A DNA stretch of 64,000 bases from Rhyzopertha dominica (taxonomy: Eukaryota; Arthropoda; Insecta; Coleoptera; Bostrichidae). Position 1 is the stretch's first letter; each line of letters begins with the position of its first letter. The notes under the pieces are model-generated. The model saw only the letters and a list, made by a program, of their open reading frames with translations. It was not told the origin of the DNA and did no database searches. Position numbers and translations under genes: made by a program. The stretch lies in contig QCXZ01000047.1 in assembly GCA_025024175.1 (NCBI GenBank), forward strand, positions 806,001 through 870,000, given 5' to 3'. Positions 1-13,470 of this stretch are shown piece by piece.

Positions 1-2642
1 GTAGCCATATCACTAATAAGTTCCATATTTGATTTACTGAATGCCACTGGAAGTTTCTAATATTAAAATTAATTACTTTTAAGTACACCTCAGTAATTAA
101 TGCCCATTATCCTGTTATTATTTGCTCTATTTGGACCATAAGACTTGCATATGTTGTCATAACTCTTATTTTATGTAATGTTTGAAATTTCATCTGCACT
201 TTATCAGTGGTAGGTACAACACGGCTTCAACAAACCCACCAAAATAAAGTGCTAGGGTCAACTTAAGTATAAAACGATGTGATTGTGATCATTTTAGTAC
301 AGTAATGTTTGATCTATTATTTATTTTTATTGTCAAAATCAAGGCACACATAAAATTGATTTCGTGATTACAGGTTAGTTGGCTGTGGTCATGGTGACTT
401 CTTCGCTGACATTTAACCTACTGCTGATGACTATGAACTCAACTCTGATGGTGCTTAGGTACCACAGTAGTGGACTAAATGGCAGCGCAAAAGAAATCGC
501 AATGACCATGACCAATTAAACGGGAAACAACTGGCTATGTAAAAAATATTGGCAAGTATATATTTCATTGTGATGGCCACCTACATTGTTTTCATTAAAA
601 AAGGACAATTTTGATTAGTAAATAAAAATGAATACTTATTTTAAAATTAGTATTATGTAGCTATTTATTCTTCTTGGTATTCCTCCAATTTTTGAATATG
701 TTTATATTAAACTTGTTAGCGATGTTTCCTTGGTCTCAGGCTTTATTGTTCTATTTGTGTCGAAAACTAAAATACAAAATACATAGATTTGATGATCACA
801 CATTAAAATTTAAAACAATTTAGTTTACCTGCATTACTATGTATAACATTTTCACATTTATTACTTTTTTGCCGTTTTATTTTTATTTCCTATATATTTT
901 GGATTTTTAATCTCTGCACTCAAACGTTGGTTTGTCAATATTATGTCATTGTCATCTGTCGATCTATGGGTTGTAGTGATATTTCTGCACTGTTGCCAGA
1001 TTTCGAATTTGTTTGTTTATTTGGTGGGTTTTCTTTGTTTTTGTGTTGGTTATTGTTCTTTGTTTGATGATACCTTGTATATATTATTAAGTTGCTCTGC
1101 ATCAGTTCTGTCATTTACTCTTTTGTCTATGGTTTTGTTGTTATGTGTAACATTTCAAGGATTAAATGTTCTGTTGTTATTATTTTACTATGGTCATAGT
1201 TGAGTGGATGATGGTTTTCAATTTTGTGTTTTCTTAATGCGTTTGTTGATTATTGTTGTTTGTAGTAAAATCAAAATTGTAGCTCCTATAGATGGCAACA
1301 GAAATAAAAGTGTATCTATGTTAGTTTGATTTTCTTCAATTTAACATCACACAGTGCACAAATTGATCTAGGTTTACACACCTTCGAACATTGTTTTGTA
1401 TATGAAGTAAGATTGGGGTAAAATAGACTGTGCTGCTGCACAGCTGATGTGTACATATATAAGTTCTACACTTTCTACATTATTAGAACAAAGAATTTTT
1501 CACAAATTAGATTTATATTTGTTCCATAAAAAGTTTACTAAGTTCAGTCGTTTTTTCTAAATCTTTAGGTGTTAATTTATCATTGCGCTTTTTGATATAC
1601 AGTGAACATGTTTCCCCTTGTTTTCAGTGGTGGAGCCTTATCTTGCATCCCAGTTTTGACTGAAAATTGGCATTATCCACTAATTGTTCCTGACCGAAAG
1701 ATGTTTTCTACTGCTGACGATAATCTCAATATACTGTACTGATCCCAGTCTGGGACTTAGAGAAGCATGCCATACATTTTAGGTAAGCTTTTGTTCTTCA
1801 GAGTTCCGTAACACTCCAGTGGGTCCTAGAATCTCACATAATGGGATGTGCACAGACATATTTGATCAAAATGAAATGTTCTGTTTACAGACAGGCTAAC
1901 ATTAAAGATAAAACATGTTTCTAAAAAAAAATATTACAATGAAATAAAAGCCCCTTCATAACTTTTTAGGTATCTACATCAATGATATTAAAAGTGCAAA
2001 ATACTAATATTTGCTTGTATATTTTATTATATTAATCCTTTACATTTTATTAATCACTAGGAACATGCCAGTCTCAGAAATTTATATTCATATAAGTAGG
2101 TCTGCCGAAAATTATAATTAACTTGTCGAAATTAGATGGCAAACCCATAAAATTTAACAAGATCATCGATTTAATAAAAGTTTTAAAGCGTCATTAGATT
2201 GAAGATCAATTACATTACTTGGTACATCCTCAATATCACATGTAAAAGGGATTAGAAACATATTTATTTGGTCGGAAACCTTCTCAAAGTCAGGAAATAA
2301 ATCAGTCATAGATGTTTATTTGCAAAACCGTCACGGCACCCGCAAAAAACAAAAATACTTTGGGGTACTACCTTCTTGCAGTCACAGTAGAAATACCTGT
2401 CTTCTCTACAGGTTCTTCACTATTGTTTATACAAATTACAAGATTAGGAAATTTACACATGTCTCAGTGTGAGTTTCATTCTTCATGGATCTGTTGAATT
2501 TTTCATGCAGATTGCCGAAGAAACCAAAGTCTTGTAAGAATATTTCGTTATTGTTCACATTTTAAAAAACTTAAGAATTTATTTCAGCAATATTCAGACA
2601 TGGGTTTGGTTATAAGTATTTAGTAGTATTCCAGCCTTAGAC
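1..2642. other. AT-rich non-coding DNA, no gene recognised
   Basis: No coding region can be supported. The longest open frame (943-1203, plus) is a T-rich hydrophobic translation with no recognisable domain and is probably chance. No terminal repeats or RNA genes were seen. Confidence 0.6.
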
Positions 2643-2708
2643 ATATTTTTCTTTTCTGGATTAGTGACATTGTTATATTTTTCTTTTCTGGATTAGTGAC
2701 ATTGTTAT
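2643..2708. repeat. Two-copy tandem repeat, period 32 bp
   Basis: A 32-bp unit containing 'ttttctggattagtgacatt' is present twice in perfect tandem, beginning at 2643 and 2675. It looks like a recent slippage duplication in non-coding DNA. Confidence 0.9.
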
Positions 2709-3821
2709 ACACACTTGGTGCTATCAGAACAATCTTTTTCAGGTAATGCAATAGAAGTGTTATACTTATCTTTCAAGGTAAACATGAGTAGGTTCTTACC
2801 ACTGCTCATGTATATTTTTTTCTGTAAATAATTACCTAAGCGAAGCCAGTTTCGTCTGCAATTTTTTATAGATTGAACTAATTGCTCGACAGTTGTGCCT
2901 AACGACTTAAATAGAAGAACCTCATTCTCTCGTATGCCTCTAAACGTCGTCAGCTTTTCACCAATATATACCATTGCTATTTGATTTCCTTTGTCATGAA
3001 ATTGAAAAGAAACTTGTAAGATTTTATTCACATTAGTTGAAATATCTCAAGACTGGAATAGTTAGCAGTTCAATAAATTAATTTCCTGCTGGTCTCCACT
3101 ACTACAAAGAACAAAACCATTTTTTGCATCGTGCTACAATTGCATACTGGGGTGAGCATGTGGAAGCTACTGAGTGCAACAAGTTGCTGCTTGTAAATTT
3201 GACAATATTTGCAAAATTACAGGTAGATAAGTCCACAGTCTGTGTGCATCCCTAAAGGGTTAGAAAGTTTAAAGTCTGTGATTTAATGTGTTATTTAATA
3301 ACACAAAATTTTATAGTTAATCTTTTTTCAGGTGGCCGAGGCTTCAACATCACAGTCATGCATGTATTACTGAAAATTCTACTACATTATCTGACAACTA
3401 ATACACAAGAATCATGTTATTATATTGGAAGGTCAGCAGTTATTATTATGGTAAGTACATTTACATCACCTAAAAATTTTAAAGCATTGTGTGAGCCATT
3501 TGCATTCTGAAATAGGTGCTAAGCCAGGAACATATCTGATGAATGCTCTAACTAAATTGCCGCTTGATCGCAGATGTTCTCAATGCATTTTTAGGGAGCC
3601 AGGGCACGTCTGACAAACACTTGCAATATTTACATTTTCTAGCATTCCCGGTCATTTGTAGCTCAGTTGTTCTCAAGTGACGATCCCATTAAAATGTCTG
3701 CGAAGTTAAATATTAATGTATATACAATTTCTCCAAATGTTACGAGGGTTGTTTGGTAAAAGCTTGCTAATAATGCTAATGAGAAAAGTTATAGTTTGGT
3801 ATAATTTGTGGAACTCTTCTT
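2709..3821. other. Unassigned DNA with one 108-codon open frame
   Basis: A minus-strand open frame at 2705-3031 has ordinary composition but matches no family I recognise. It could be a relic exon. The rest holds nothing that I can name. Confidence 0.4.
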
Positions 3822-4632
3822 TAATATGTTATGGATTTTATTTTTGTAGGTACTGGTTCATGGATTAAATAATTAGTGCAAATGCTCATTTGAGACGTTT
3901 CGACCTCTTTTTCGGTCTTTCTCAATCTTTATTACAATATTATTTTGACAATTTCAAAATATGACATTAATTATAAAATTACATTTTGTTTCAATGTACC
4001 TTAGAATTTTTCCATTGCAACTAAACAATTAATATCAATAAGAAAATGTGGTTTTTTTGTGTTTATGTAATGTTGTGTATTGTGATGATGTGTATGTGTT
4101 GGATTTACAGCGTGTATGTATCAAGAAGAAACATCACATTTTTGACTTTGAANACACCAAAATTATTGCTACAGAACAACATAAACGAAAAAGAGAAATT
4201 CTGGGAATGATACATGTTCAAAAAAACATAAATAATTGTGTAAATTTTAGAACAGATATGCAAGGTTTTATCAACACCTACAACACTCTTATTTAAACCA
4301 TACACGCTGTAAATCCAACACATACACATACTCATCATCACAATACACATTACATACGACAAAACTCAAACAACCACATTTTCTTCATATTATTATTATT
4401 TGTTTATTACTTATTAGATATTAATTGTTTAGTTGTGATGGAAAAATTCTAAGGTATATTGAAACAAAATGTAATTTTATAATTAATGTCATATTTTTAA
4501 ATTTTTCAAAATAATATTGTAATAAAGATTGAGAATGACCGAAAAAGAGGTGAAACGTCTCAAATAAGCATTTGCACTAATTATTTAATCCAGGAACCAG
4601 TACCTACAAAAATAAAAAACCATAACATAATG
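3822..4632. mobile_element. Fold-back (palindromic) element of about 810 bp
   Basis: The sequence from 3822 to about 4120 returns as its reverse complement from about 4296 to 4632. Both ends carry 'atgttatgg' followed by a T-rich stretch and 'ttttgtaggtac'. The arms also share the stretch around 'ctctttttcggtctttctcaa' and, nearer the centre, 'ttggatttacagcgtgtatg'. The arms differ by scattered substitutions and small indels, so the insertion is not very young. The spacer (about 4121-4295) holds an N at 4153 and no transposase. It is a non-autonomous fold-back or long-TIR MITE of unknown superfamily. Confidence 0.85.
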
Positions 4633-6132
4633 AGAAAAGAAAATAAAATTTACATGTTATTTTGCTGGATTCTGAATAATAAGGATATCAACGGTTGCTT
4701 TGCATGTAATGAATCAGAATGATCACTTATTATTTTGAATACTCGAAACAAATTATTGACTACTGATTGTTTTTTGTGTAATGGAAATATTCAATTATTT
4801 TTTCCACAAACAAAAATCAGCACTACTGAATACATGAAAGAGCTTTATTTAGTACTGATTAACTTATAAATAATTATCTGTAATATGATTTTTTTTCTGA
4901 CAGAGATTGAAGCAACCAAATTTTATTGGCATTATTTTGACTAGGGGCATTCAGTGCACCAATCAGAGGCTAAACACTTTTACCATAACTTCTTTTATGA
5001 AAAATGATTAAGAATATTATACCTAGAATGTTAATAAATAAAATATGTGAAATGGATAATTACTACAAATTGCTGTTTTGTTTATCTTTTGCGAATAGTA
5101 ATAGTGCTGTCTATGATTCAGTGATGCATGTGTCTAAAAACTATTTTTCGATTGTAATTGTACAAAATAAGCAATTACAATTTTACTGATCGATGAAATC
5201 AGTTTCTTTTCCTTGAACACTGCCAGTTGAAAATCACTCAAATCGTTTACAGTTGATTGGTATAATGAATACTTTTTTTGGATGAATGAATTTTAAAAAA
5301 TTCTGCATATATTTTTAATAATGGAGCTAAAATAGTGTGTTTTAATATTTTCGTCTTAGTTTTAGGAGCTTTTAAGTAGTCCTTCTCTATTGATTCAATT
5401 CATTTATTATTGTTTAGTAAAAATATTGTTTTTTTTTCAGAGTTGAAATCTCAACTGCTCAACACGAGCCAATACTGAGTAATCAACTTCAGTGAAATAC
5501 AGTGGCAGCTGTATAATTAGTTACATGAATACTGGACCGGACAGCTGCCTTTTTAATGGTAGGTATTTTTAATAGTGCTTTCTAAAAGCTACCAACCATC
5601 GTACTGGTTTCGTATACATAAATTGATATTATCTTTTTTGGCCTAAAAATCAGGTTTTATGTTTTAGTCTTGCCTAAAAATTTTTAAGAAAAATTGTAAA
5701 ATTTTGTCAGAATATTTTCTTATTTTTACGATTGTTTGTCAGATAGCCTCCTAGTGGTGGAAGGCGCAATGTTGTTTATCCGCTCTGTAACGAATTGGTT
5801 TCCGCCATCTACGGTAACCCATCTCTTATACCAAAGCTAGCCGTTTCTTCACTAAAATCTTAAGATGTACCGAATTTCATCCCAATATTGAGATTATAGC
5901 AAAACATTTCAATTTTATTGGGGTCAGACCAGATTTTACTCTAGATTTAGAGAGTGACCTTGCGAGCTTATCTGCATGTCTTTTCTACTATTAAATCAAG
6001 AATTTTCTCAGAAACAAAAAATAATCAGATGGGTGGCTAATTTTGGAAATGTCAAAATTTAGTTTTCTACTGCCAATTACAAAATTGAAATTAATTTCAT
6101 AGTGTAAGAGTTATTCACTGGGGAAAATGTGA
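4633..6132. other. Non-coding DNA, nothing recognised
   Basis: AT-rich sequence without a supported open frame, repeat boundary or RNA gene. Confidence 0.5.
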
Positions 6133-6336
6133 TATGCAGGGTGATCAGTTAAAGCTGTACAGTGGCTGCATCTTGGAAATTAATCGTGCTTGAATGTCGC
6201 GGTAATTTTTTTTAAACAAATTTGGCCACCCAGATTTCATTTAAAATATTATGGAGTGCATAACTTTGCCGCTAGTTCTAGTACAATTAATTCCCGAGAT
6301 ACAGTGGCTGTCCGGCCTTAATTGATCACCCTGTAT
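6133..6336. mobile_element. MITE of about 200 bp with terminal inverted repeats
   Basis: The element begins 'tatgcagggtgatcagttaa' and ends with 'ttaattgatcaccctgtata', which is almost its reverse complement. The inverted repeats extend inward about 48 bp and include 'acagtggctg' read in both directions. There is no coding capacity. TA at each end suggests mobilisation by a Tc1/mariner-type transposase, but this is inference. Confidence 0.8.
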
Positions 6337-9300
6337 AGAGAGACCCCTACTGCTGTGAAAGTGTTAATTGATTCGATTGGCAAAAATAAGAAATAAACTG
6401 AAACTGATAAACTTGCAAGTCCAATTCCACTCGATTTGCTCTGCTTTGCTGAATGCTTTATATATTAAATTGAGTAGAATTGGACTTGGAGTTTGTTTTA
6501 CCTTACACCCCTTTCTTTTGAAAAAAATAAAATATGAATCCTATATTTTTGATACTTCATCTGATTTACAATTTTGGGTTAAGTTAAAAGAACTTATTCA
6601 CTAATGCGCCTTATTATATATTTTGTGCTGTAAACAAATGAACTGTACATTAATTATTTTCTCTTTTGTTTCAGGTTTGACGGTTCCACGCTCCCATTAT
6701 TTGAAAGTCTTCGACCCTGTTTGGTGGATAAATGGGACGTTTAGGAATTCCTCTTGCTTTTCACACTTGGCTGAAGTGGACCTTTTTGGTCTTCTTTCAG
6801 TTATGTTGGAAATATTTATTCTGTCTCAGTTTCTTTAATTTTGTCAGATTCCGCACAACATATTTCTCTTGTCTATGGAAGTTGGCATGATTTATTTTAT
6901 TTTATTCTTTTGGTATTATATTTTTAAGTGTTGATGCATTTATAAAGTGGGGAGTTTACTGCTCATCTTCAAGGTGATTTAGCAACTTATCATGTGGTGC
7001 TATGCTACAATATGTTATGATTATTTTACATTTCTCGGTGATGCCATTCTATTCTTTTGTATTTGGTACAAATTTTATATATAGTACATTTTATCTAGGT
7101 ACATAACCTAGACAAATTGAATTTTCTTGCAGGGTGTTGTTAAGTACTGCATCTACAATGTGCAGTTATCTGTACAAAATATCGACAAACTTTAACTGAA
7201 ATTGGTCTGGCTATTTTGATAGTAGATCATTCACAGTACAGTATTGGAAATGGAAACTTTTATGTGTGTAACTCTAGATAAATAAACCTTGGCACATTTA
7301 GAGATAGTTTTCAGTTTTCCCAATGCTTTTCGTATCATTGGGAATCTGGTTATACCAGTGCAATTATTGATAGTTGATTCCCTTTCTGCTAAAGTTTCTA
7401 GTAACAATATGTGGAAATGTTGGTTATGATCTGCTGTTTTCTGTTTTACATATGTTTACCTACCTGTCACAGTTTTGAATAAGATCTACAGATGGTTCAG
7501 GCACTTTGCACATTTACAGATATAGGATGTACATTGTACGAATATTAAGCAGGAAAACGATCTTGAATCAATGTACGATGTTCTAGTTGGCAGGTTTATG
7601 TTTAATTCGCAAGTTTTCACCTGGAGACATAGTTCAAACTTCTTTTAAGGTTTACACATCCGTTAGATATAAGTATTGTTCGTACACATTGTAGCTTTTA
7701 GCATTGAATGATGTTAGGTCAATTAATGTCATGCACTGAATGTGAAACCCATTCATTGAAGTTCATGGTTTCAATGCAAGGCTGTATTCGTTTGGTATTC
7801 TTGTTGAATCAGGTAAAAGGGTTCAGAGCAACAAAATCATTAAATGCCAAAAGTTATTGAAAGTAGATCTTTTCTCTTTGCTTGTTTCAGTATAATATTT
7901 TTTCAGCAATTCCAATCTCTGCATTTTTGCTGTCGAGGTTTGTTTATTTACCTCCGATACGAACCAAAAGCACTCGTTTGGTATAATTATTTTTTAATGA
8001 AACAATTATCTAACACACCTGACGAACTGGAAGGTTGTTAATTTCACTTACACTTGATGACAGTGCTCCATTTTTTATAATATTTTATTCTTAATTCATT
8101 GCCCTGTTTTTTTCCAATTGCAATTGCTTGTGTGGTATTCTAACCTCAAAATCACGAAGTTGACAGATTAACGCCAAAAATGGTGTAAATCCGGACATAC
8201 CCCATGATATTTTTTTTAATAAAGAAATAAAATTGTTCGAGTATGTATTTTTGTGGTGCTATATTTCAGCTTATTGGTAAGGTCGATAAACCCTACATAG
8301 ATTACAAGATAAAACTTATATTTTAGCAACAGGTTGCGCATTCTAGTGGCGGTTTTTTTTTCAAGAAATGGATTTAGGGGAGAGTAAACTAAGGCAGGAC
8401 GATTTTAAAAGTTTTTTTTTTTAATTGCCAGTAAATTAAAGTCATATAACCAAATCTTTAATCAACCTATAAACATAATATGTGACAAAAATGAATGCAA
8501 TAAATAAAACGCCTTTTCTTTTTTCTCGCACATGTACCTTATGAATTTTAGTTTCTTCTGTGTAGATTATGTTCCATCCTTGTTGACAATATTCGGTATA
8601 CTGTCGCATATAGACACTTTTTGCGTTTGAGGCGTATATCATGGGATTTTACAAGGTATTTCCGATTATTTTGATAGCGTTTCCATTATTGTGTACAAAC
8701 ATCAGAGTAGAACTTGAAGTATGAAGTTTGCAGTTGTGCGATCCTTTTTCTCTGTGTTTCAGTTAAACCCACATAATAGCTTTATCTAAAAAAAAATAAA
8801 TTGCGTCTCACAGGTTTCGTAAAATACCTGTAGATATGTAAATGTAGACAACTACAAAAGTTACACTATAACAATTTACATTTTAGAGTTCGTCTTTGCT
8901 ATTCCATTATATAGAAATTGGCACTAGTCAGCCATTTTCGTAACCCAACTTATTTGTCTTTCGGGCACGTTTGTATGCGGGGTTGAAAAATATGCTGTTG
9001 CACTTTTGGCAATTAATTGTATCTCCTTAGCTTTCCAAGGGTAACAACTGTAATTCCGGTATTTTCAAGCACTCGTTCCTAAGCGTTGGAATTTGAACGC
9101 CTTGTTGAGATTTCTTTTTTTATAAAATTAATTACGTTGGCCTTAATGCTGATTTCTTCAGTCTTTGGTTCAGAAGGTGATAAAGGCTATTGTTCTATTG
9201 CTACCTAGAAATTAGTTATCAACCATCTTGTCGAGTTTATCTTGTAGTCTATCTTCATAATTCTAATTATGTTATACGGGTGTATACAATAAAAATGACA

Positions 9301-9480
9301 TTTGTGCATTAATAATGCATATAATTAATTAATAACAAAAATGATAAGTACATTACCTACAGAATTTATTAACACTATCGTTACAAATACTTTAGTCTGT
9401 TGTCGAAATACGGCGTGAAGGATACACAAAAGCTTAAGAATAAGTTTGTCATATATTTTGGGCATTTAAAGATGTTTTAA
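6337..9480. other. Non-coding DNA, nothing recognised
   Basis: Only short, compositionally ordinary open frames, for example 65 codons at 7844-8041 and 66 codons at 8442-8642 (minus). None has a domain or motif I can identify. Confidence 0.5.
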
Positions 9481-10060
9481 TTCTCGACGGTGGGATTACA
9501 TTTCAGGCTTATCTAAGACTACCTTTGATGCGTGTGCTTTTAGTAGGTATATCGATAAGTGTCATTTCCAGGATTTTGATCAGATTGATGATATGTTGAC
9601 TGTTGAATTTGTAGCGTCGGTTGAGAACCAATCGCTTGTATGCAAGTAGCGCAGATTTTTCTTGGGTTCGGGTTTGTTGCCCAACAACACACCCAGAGCT
9701 ACATACCCATAAGCTATCCGTCAATCTATCAATTACAGTTCGTAGGTCCTCCATTATCCGTCTCATCGATCCAGTTTCTTTAATCATTTTGTCTTCAATG
9801 CAGCTAATGAGTATTGTTCGTCTTATAGCGCCAAATCGTCTTTGAATTTTCCTACTCAGATAGAGTTGATGTATCGATTAAGCTCGGTCTTTACCTGTCC
9901 ACTCCTTGTCAGTTTATCGAGCTTCTCGACTAAGTATCTGGCTTTCTGTGATGCTCAGTCATGCGTACCTATTGTTTTAGCCTTGTCGAAGAGTGGAATC
10001 TGGTGCTATAGAGAGCTTTATATCAGCGGTAGAGTCTGAACCTAATCCTTAACCTCATTT
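9481..10060 (-). pseudogene. Degenerate coding-like region, family unknown
   Basis: Base composition rises above the flanks. Minus-strand frames (9509-9787, and several interrupted frames through 10040) give charged, protein-like translations such as 'ARYLVEKLDKLTRSGQVKTE', broken by stops. This looks like an old coding relic, plausibly of a retroelement or transposon, but no catalytic motif is left. Confidence 0.3.
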
Positions 10061-10976
10061 GACTCAAGAATTTCATCCCGAAGCAAGTCGTTTGAAAAAT
10101 ACCTGTGTTCCACTGCTTACGGAGCTTTCAGTCACCTTTTCTAAGACGATCGAAGCCGAATGCACTTTTCACTTTGCATCTTTGATTTTCTATTATTTTC
10201 CTGTACCAGGGCAAGATAGATAACTGGGATATATGAATGTTCTTTAGTTCTGTTAACGGAAAGTTATCCTAGGGAACAGCTCATTTGAAGTTTCTTGACC
10301 TTGAAGTGTTTTTTTTGTTACGAAAATCTAGAAGGAGCGAATGCCGTTGGCAAAACTACACTGGAATCAAAATCATCTAACACATGACTCGTTGTATTCG
10401 GTAGTAGGCAGTACAGTGGAGTATCATATATTTAAGCCTCTTCAACAATAGACACATCCAAAACAGCGTTTTCGTGCAAGTCAAATCTAGAAACTTTTGA
10501 TTCGCTTTTAGCTCTACATGCGTAGATTTGGCGTGCTGCTCGTGCTTGTCATCGGGTTGGAGTTATTGGTCTGAAATAGAACTTTGTGGGAATAGTGGAA
10601 GATGCAGCGTCGTTGTATTACAGTTTTGATTTGGGCGTGTATGTGTTTGGGTCAAAATAAAGCACATAGAATATGTGTTGGTAATCTTATACTGTCGTAT
10701 TTTACTTCAATTCTTATGTGTCAGTTCGTTCCCTTGTTTGAAAATGTAGGTCGTCTACGAAAAAGCCGCCTGTTTGTCGGTCTTGAACCGTATTGGTAAT
10801 GGAGTGGTAAAATGTGCAAGTGCACACAAAACACAATCGTGTTTTGTCTGTTCCCGTTGGTCCTTTGAATATCTGTGATAACTTTTGAATATGGTGTGTG
10901 TATTATGGGGGTGTGTTGTGAATTGGTTTATTATGTATTTGGCTTTGTTACCTTGTTGGTATTTTTGTCGTGAAGT
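10061..10976. other. Non-coding DNA, nothing recognised
   Basis: No gene is supported. A plus-strand open frame of 65 codons at 10602-10799 has no family signature. Confidence 0.45.
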
Positions 10977-13450
10977 AGGGGAAAGTTACCTAAAACGGGA
11001 TACTTAAGGTTTAGACCTGGTTTAAAAAAAAAAAAAACTTCCAGTACGAAATCACGGACAACCCTGAAGATGGATATATCATAAAATTCAAATAATAAAA
11101 TTATTCATAAAATTCAAACAAAATATAAAACTTGTTAAATATAGGAAACAAACATCTTTTTTTTTGGATGAGTAAAACTTCTCATTTTAGGAACACATAG
11201 ATCTAAAACGGGATCGATGGTGTTCCTAAAATGGGATTAAATTTCCAAACACAAATCGCATACAAAATAGGTAGCTTGGTCGTCTGCGACACCACAAGCC
11301 TCGTGGATCCAAATCTGGCAGAAACCACATTGAATTCATGGGTCACCAGGCTTGCTGCTTCGAAAATCTGTTTCACAATAAAAACACAGGATTCTCTTCA
11401 ACGTCACAGTTTTCCTTGGTCTTTCCTATTTTTTTGGTGTTTTCATCTTTGTTTTTGTTTTTCCCATCTGCATCAGTCTTGTTTGTTGCTTTATCAGTCT
11501 TCTTGGTAGAACGATTATGCTGAGGTGTGAAGGTTTTCTTAACTGATTTCCCCTTGGATAGCCCCTTTCCTTTTAAAGATGACAGTTTACTGATTGACAC
11601 TTTACGTCGTTTCGCTTCTATATTGGCACACAATTCATCCTTATTAAGGTGTGCTGGTTAAGATCGCAGCTTTACCTCTATTCGCAGTTTTCGCAGGCCT
11701 TCTTGTTGTTGCTTTTGGGTACGGTTGAATAATTTGTGGAGAAACACTAGCTTGAAGAAAATCGGTCGAAGGTTCTTCACCATCACTGGAGATGTTGTAA
11801 TTTGATTCATAAGGACGAGTTGATTTTGATTGTGGCAGAGAATGTGAAGTCGAAGGAGGTGGCGTTTGATGTCTGATTGGAAGGATTGATTTTGATTCTG
11901 GCAGTAGCATTTTTGAAGCTGAAGTTAGCAAATGAGCCAGTGGTTTGTCATCATCACTAGAGAAGCCTATCATCTGTCTCATGAAGTTGAGTTGATTGTT
12001 CTAGTGTGGAAGTCGAGTATGAAGTAGATGGGGGTGGTGTTTGGAACCTAACTGGACTTTGTGGCTCTTTTTCCGGCGTGGCTTCTTCATCTAAAGATGA
12101 TTCACTTTCTGGTTGATCCTCTGGCTGATGGGTGGGATCGGCAGCTATAAACATATCTTCGGTAAAAACGTGACGATTTACAGGACATAATCCAGGTTTT
12201 TCAAAACCATGAATTGCATTATTTGGTGTTACTGCTCTTAAGTAAGCTTTTCCAAATAATCTGCCTATCTGATAAATTGTGACGACTCGACCTGGGTTAT
12301 TCCTTAGAAATATTTCGACTTCTTGATTGTAAAATGTCGATAAAGGTGCCATAAAAGAAACATCAAGCGGTTGCATACGATGACTGCAATGTGGTGGTAA
12401 GCACAATATTGTAACACCGCAATCCCTGGCTTTCTCTATGACCGGTATGTTTTGAGTATGAGTTTTATGACAGTCCATTATAAGCAACGACGGCTGTTCC
12501 TTTGACGCATTGGTAAANTTCAAAAAATGGTCGAACTACTTTTCGAACAGATGCAATTGCATTCAACCAGAAGGATAACAGGCAACTATGGATTCGGGGG
12601 GTAGTCCAATTGAAAACTCTTCCTTGACGCGAACTCGTGGAAAAATAACCATGGGTGGAACCTATGTTCCCGCAGCACTCATGCATATTACCGCAGTGCA
12701 TAGTGTTCCCTGTTCTGCTGAAGTTAATGTGCCTTATTGCTTCCTACCTTTCATTGCAATCACTTTGGATGGACGGCTCTGCACAGTTGTTAAGCCCGTC
12801 TCATTGACGTTGAATATTCTAGATGGTGGAAACGTGAATTTTTCTTGCAGAGGCTCTAGCAAATCAAAAAACAAGTGTACGGCAGGTTTATTGAAACCCC
12901 TAGCGCGAGCAGCCGATGTTGCTTCAGGTGTCCGCAGGGAAAGTTTATTTCTTTTCATAAATGACCGCAGCCAAACCCAACCAGCCATTTTCTTATTTCG
13001 ATTGAAATAGTGCTCCAAATTGTTCTTTTTCGCTAACTGAAACGCCAAATTACGCACATTTGTAGACGTTAATCCAAGAAGCATGCTCTCCATAGTTTTT
13101 ACGTAGTCAACTAGTTGCTTTTCCATTCGGCGCGAAAATGTTCGTCGCCTACTTTCTAAGCCCTGTTTATGCCCAGTAACATTTTTATTCAGGTTTTTCA
13201 CTCTCCGCTCGAGGGTGCTTTTTGGTACCGAAAAAACTTTTGCCGCTTTTAAATATCCATATTTGCCACTTGAAACCATCTAATTGCTTCGGCCATATTT
13301 TCCTTGGACTAGGACTGACGGGTTGTTTTTCGCGGTGCCGAGGATTATAAGTTTCTTTAGATAATGTGGATGTGTTCAAATTTCTCTCTTTCATATTGTA
13401 CGTATTTATCACGTTGTCATTTATTACACGCAATGGGACTCCGCTAATCA
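10977..13450 (-). mobile_element. Decayed pogo/Tigger-like DNA transposon
   Basis: The region encloses a broken pogo-type transposase on the minus strand. Its 3' non-coding end (10977-11240) carries the motif 'cctaaaa(c/t)gggat' or a close variant at 10989, 11212 and 11225, resembling subterminal repeats. A matching 5' terminus was not found beyond the start of the coding region, so the right boundary is approximate. Confidence 0.65.
11230..13340 (-). pseudogene. pogo/Tigger-like transposase (HTH-psq, DDE_1, C-terminal PHD-like finger), broken
   Basis: Read on the minus strand the fragments fall in the usual family order. At 12734-13279 there is a psq-type helix-turn-helix ('LKAAKVFSVPKSTLERRVK') followed by a CENP-B-like DNA-binding stretch and the start of the DDE domain. 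The first catalytic motif reads 'NVNETGL' where the family has 'NVDETG', so the first Asp is lost. At 11957-12523 the later DDE motifs 'LLIMDCHKTH' and 'HRMQPLDVSF' are seen. At 11373-11982 lies a Ser/Pro/Lys-rich linker, and around 11250-11350 a Cys/His-rich stretch with 'WIQCGFCQIWIHEAC' resembles the PHD-type finger that ends many insect family members. At least three frame changes (near 13270, 12720-12520 and 11640) and an N at 12517 break it. The element cannot be autonomous. Confidence 0.8.
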
Positions 13451-13470
13451 GACATTGTTCTTCTATAATG

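Noticed and set aside
943..1203. Hydrophobic 86-codon ORF as a membrane protein
   Set aside because: T-rich DNA generates Leu/Phe/Val codons by chance; no signal, domain or repeat copy supports it.
4048..4362. Overlapping ORFs on both strands within the fold-back element
   Set aside because: They are mirror images produced by the palindrome, contain an N and have no domain.
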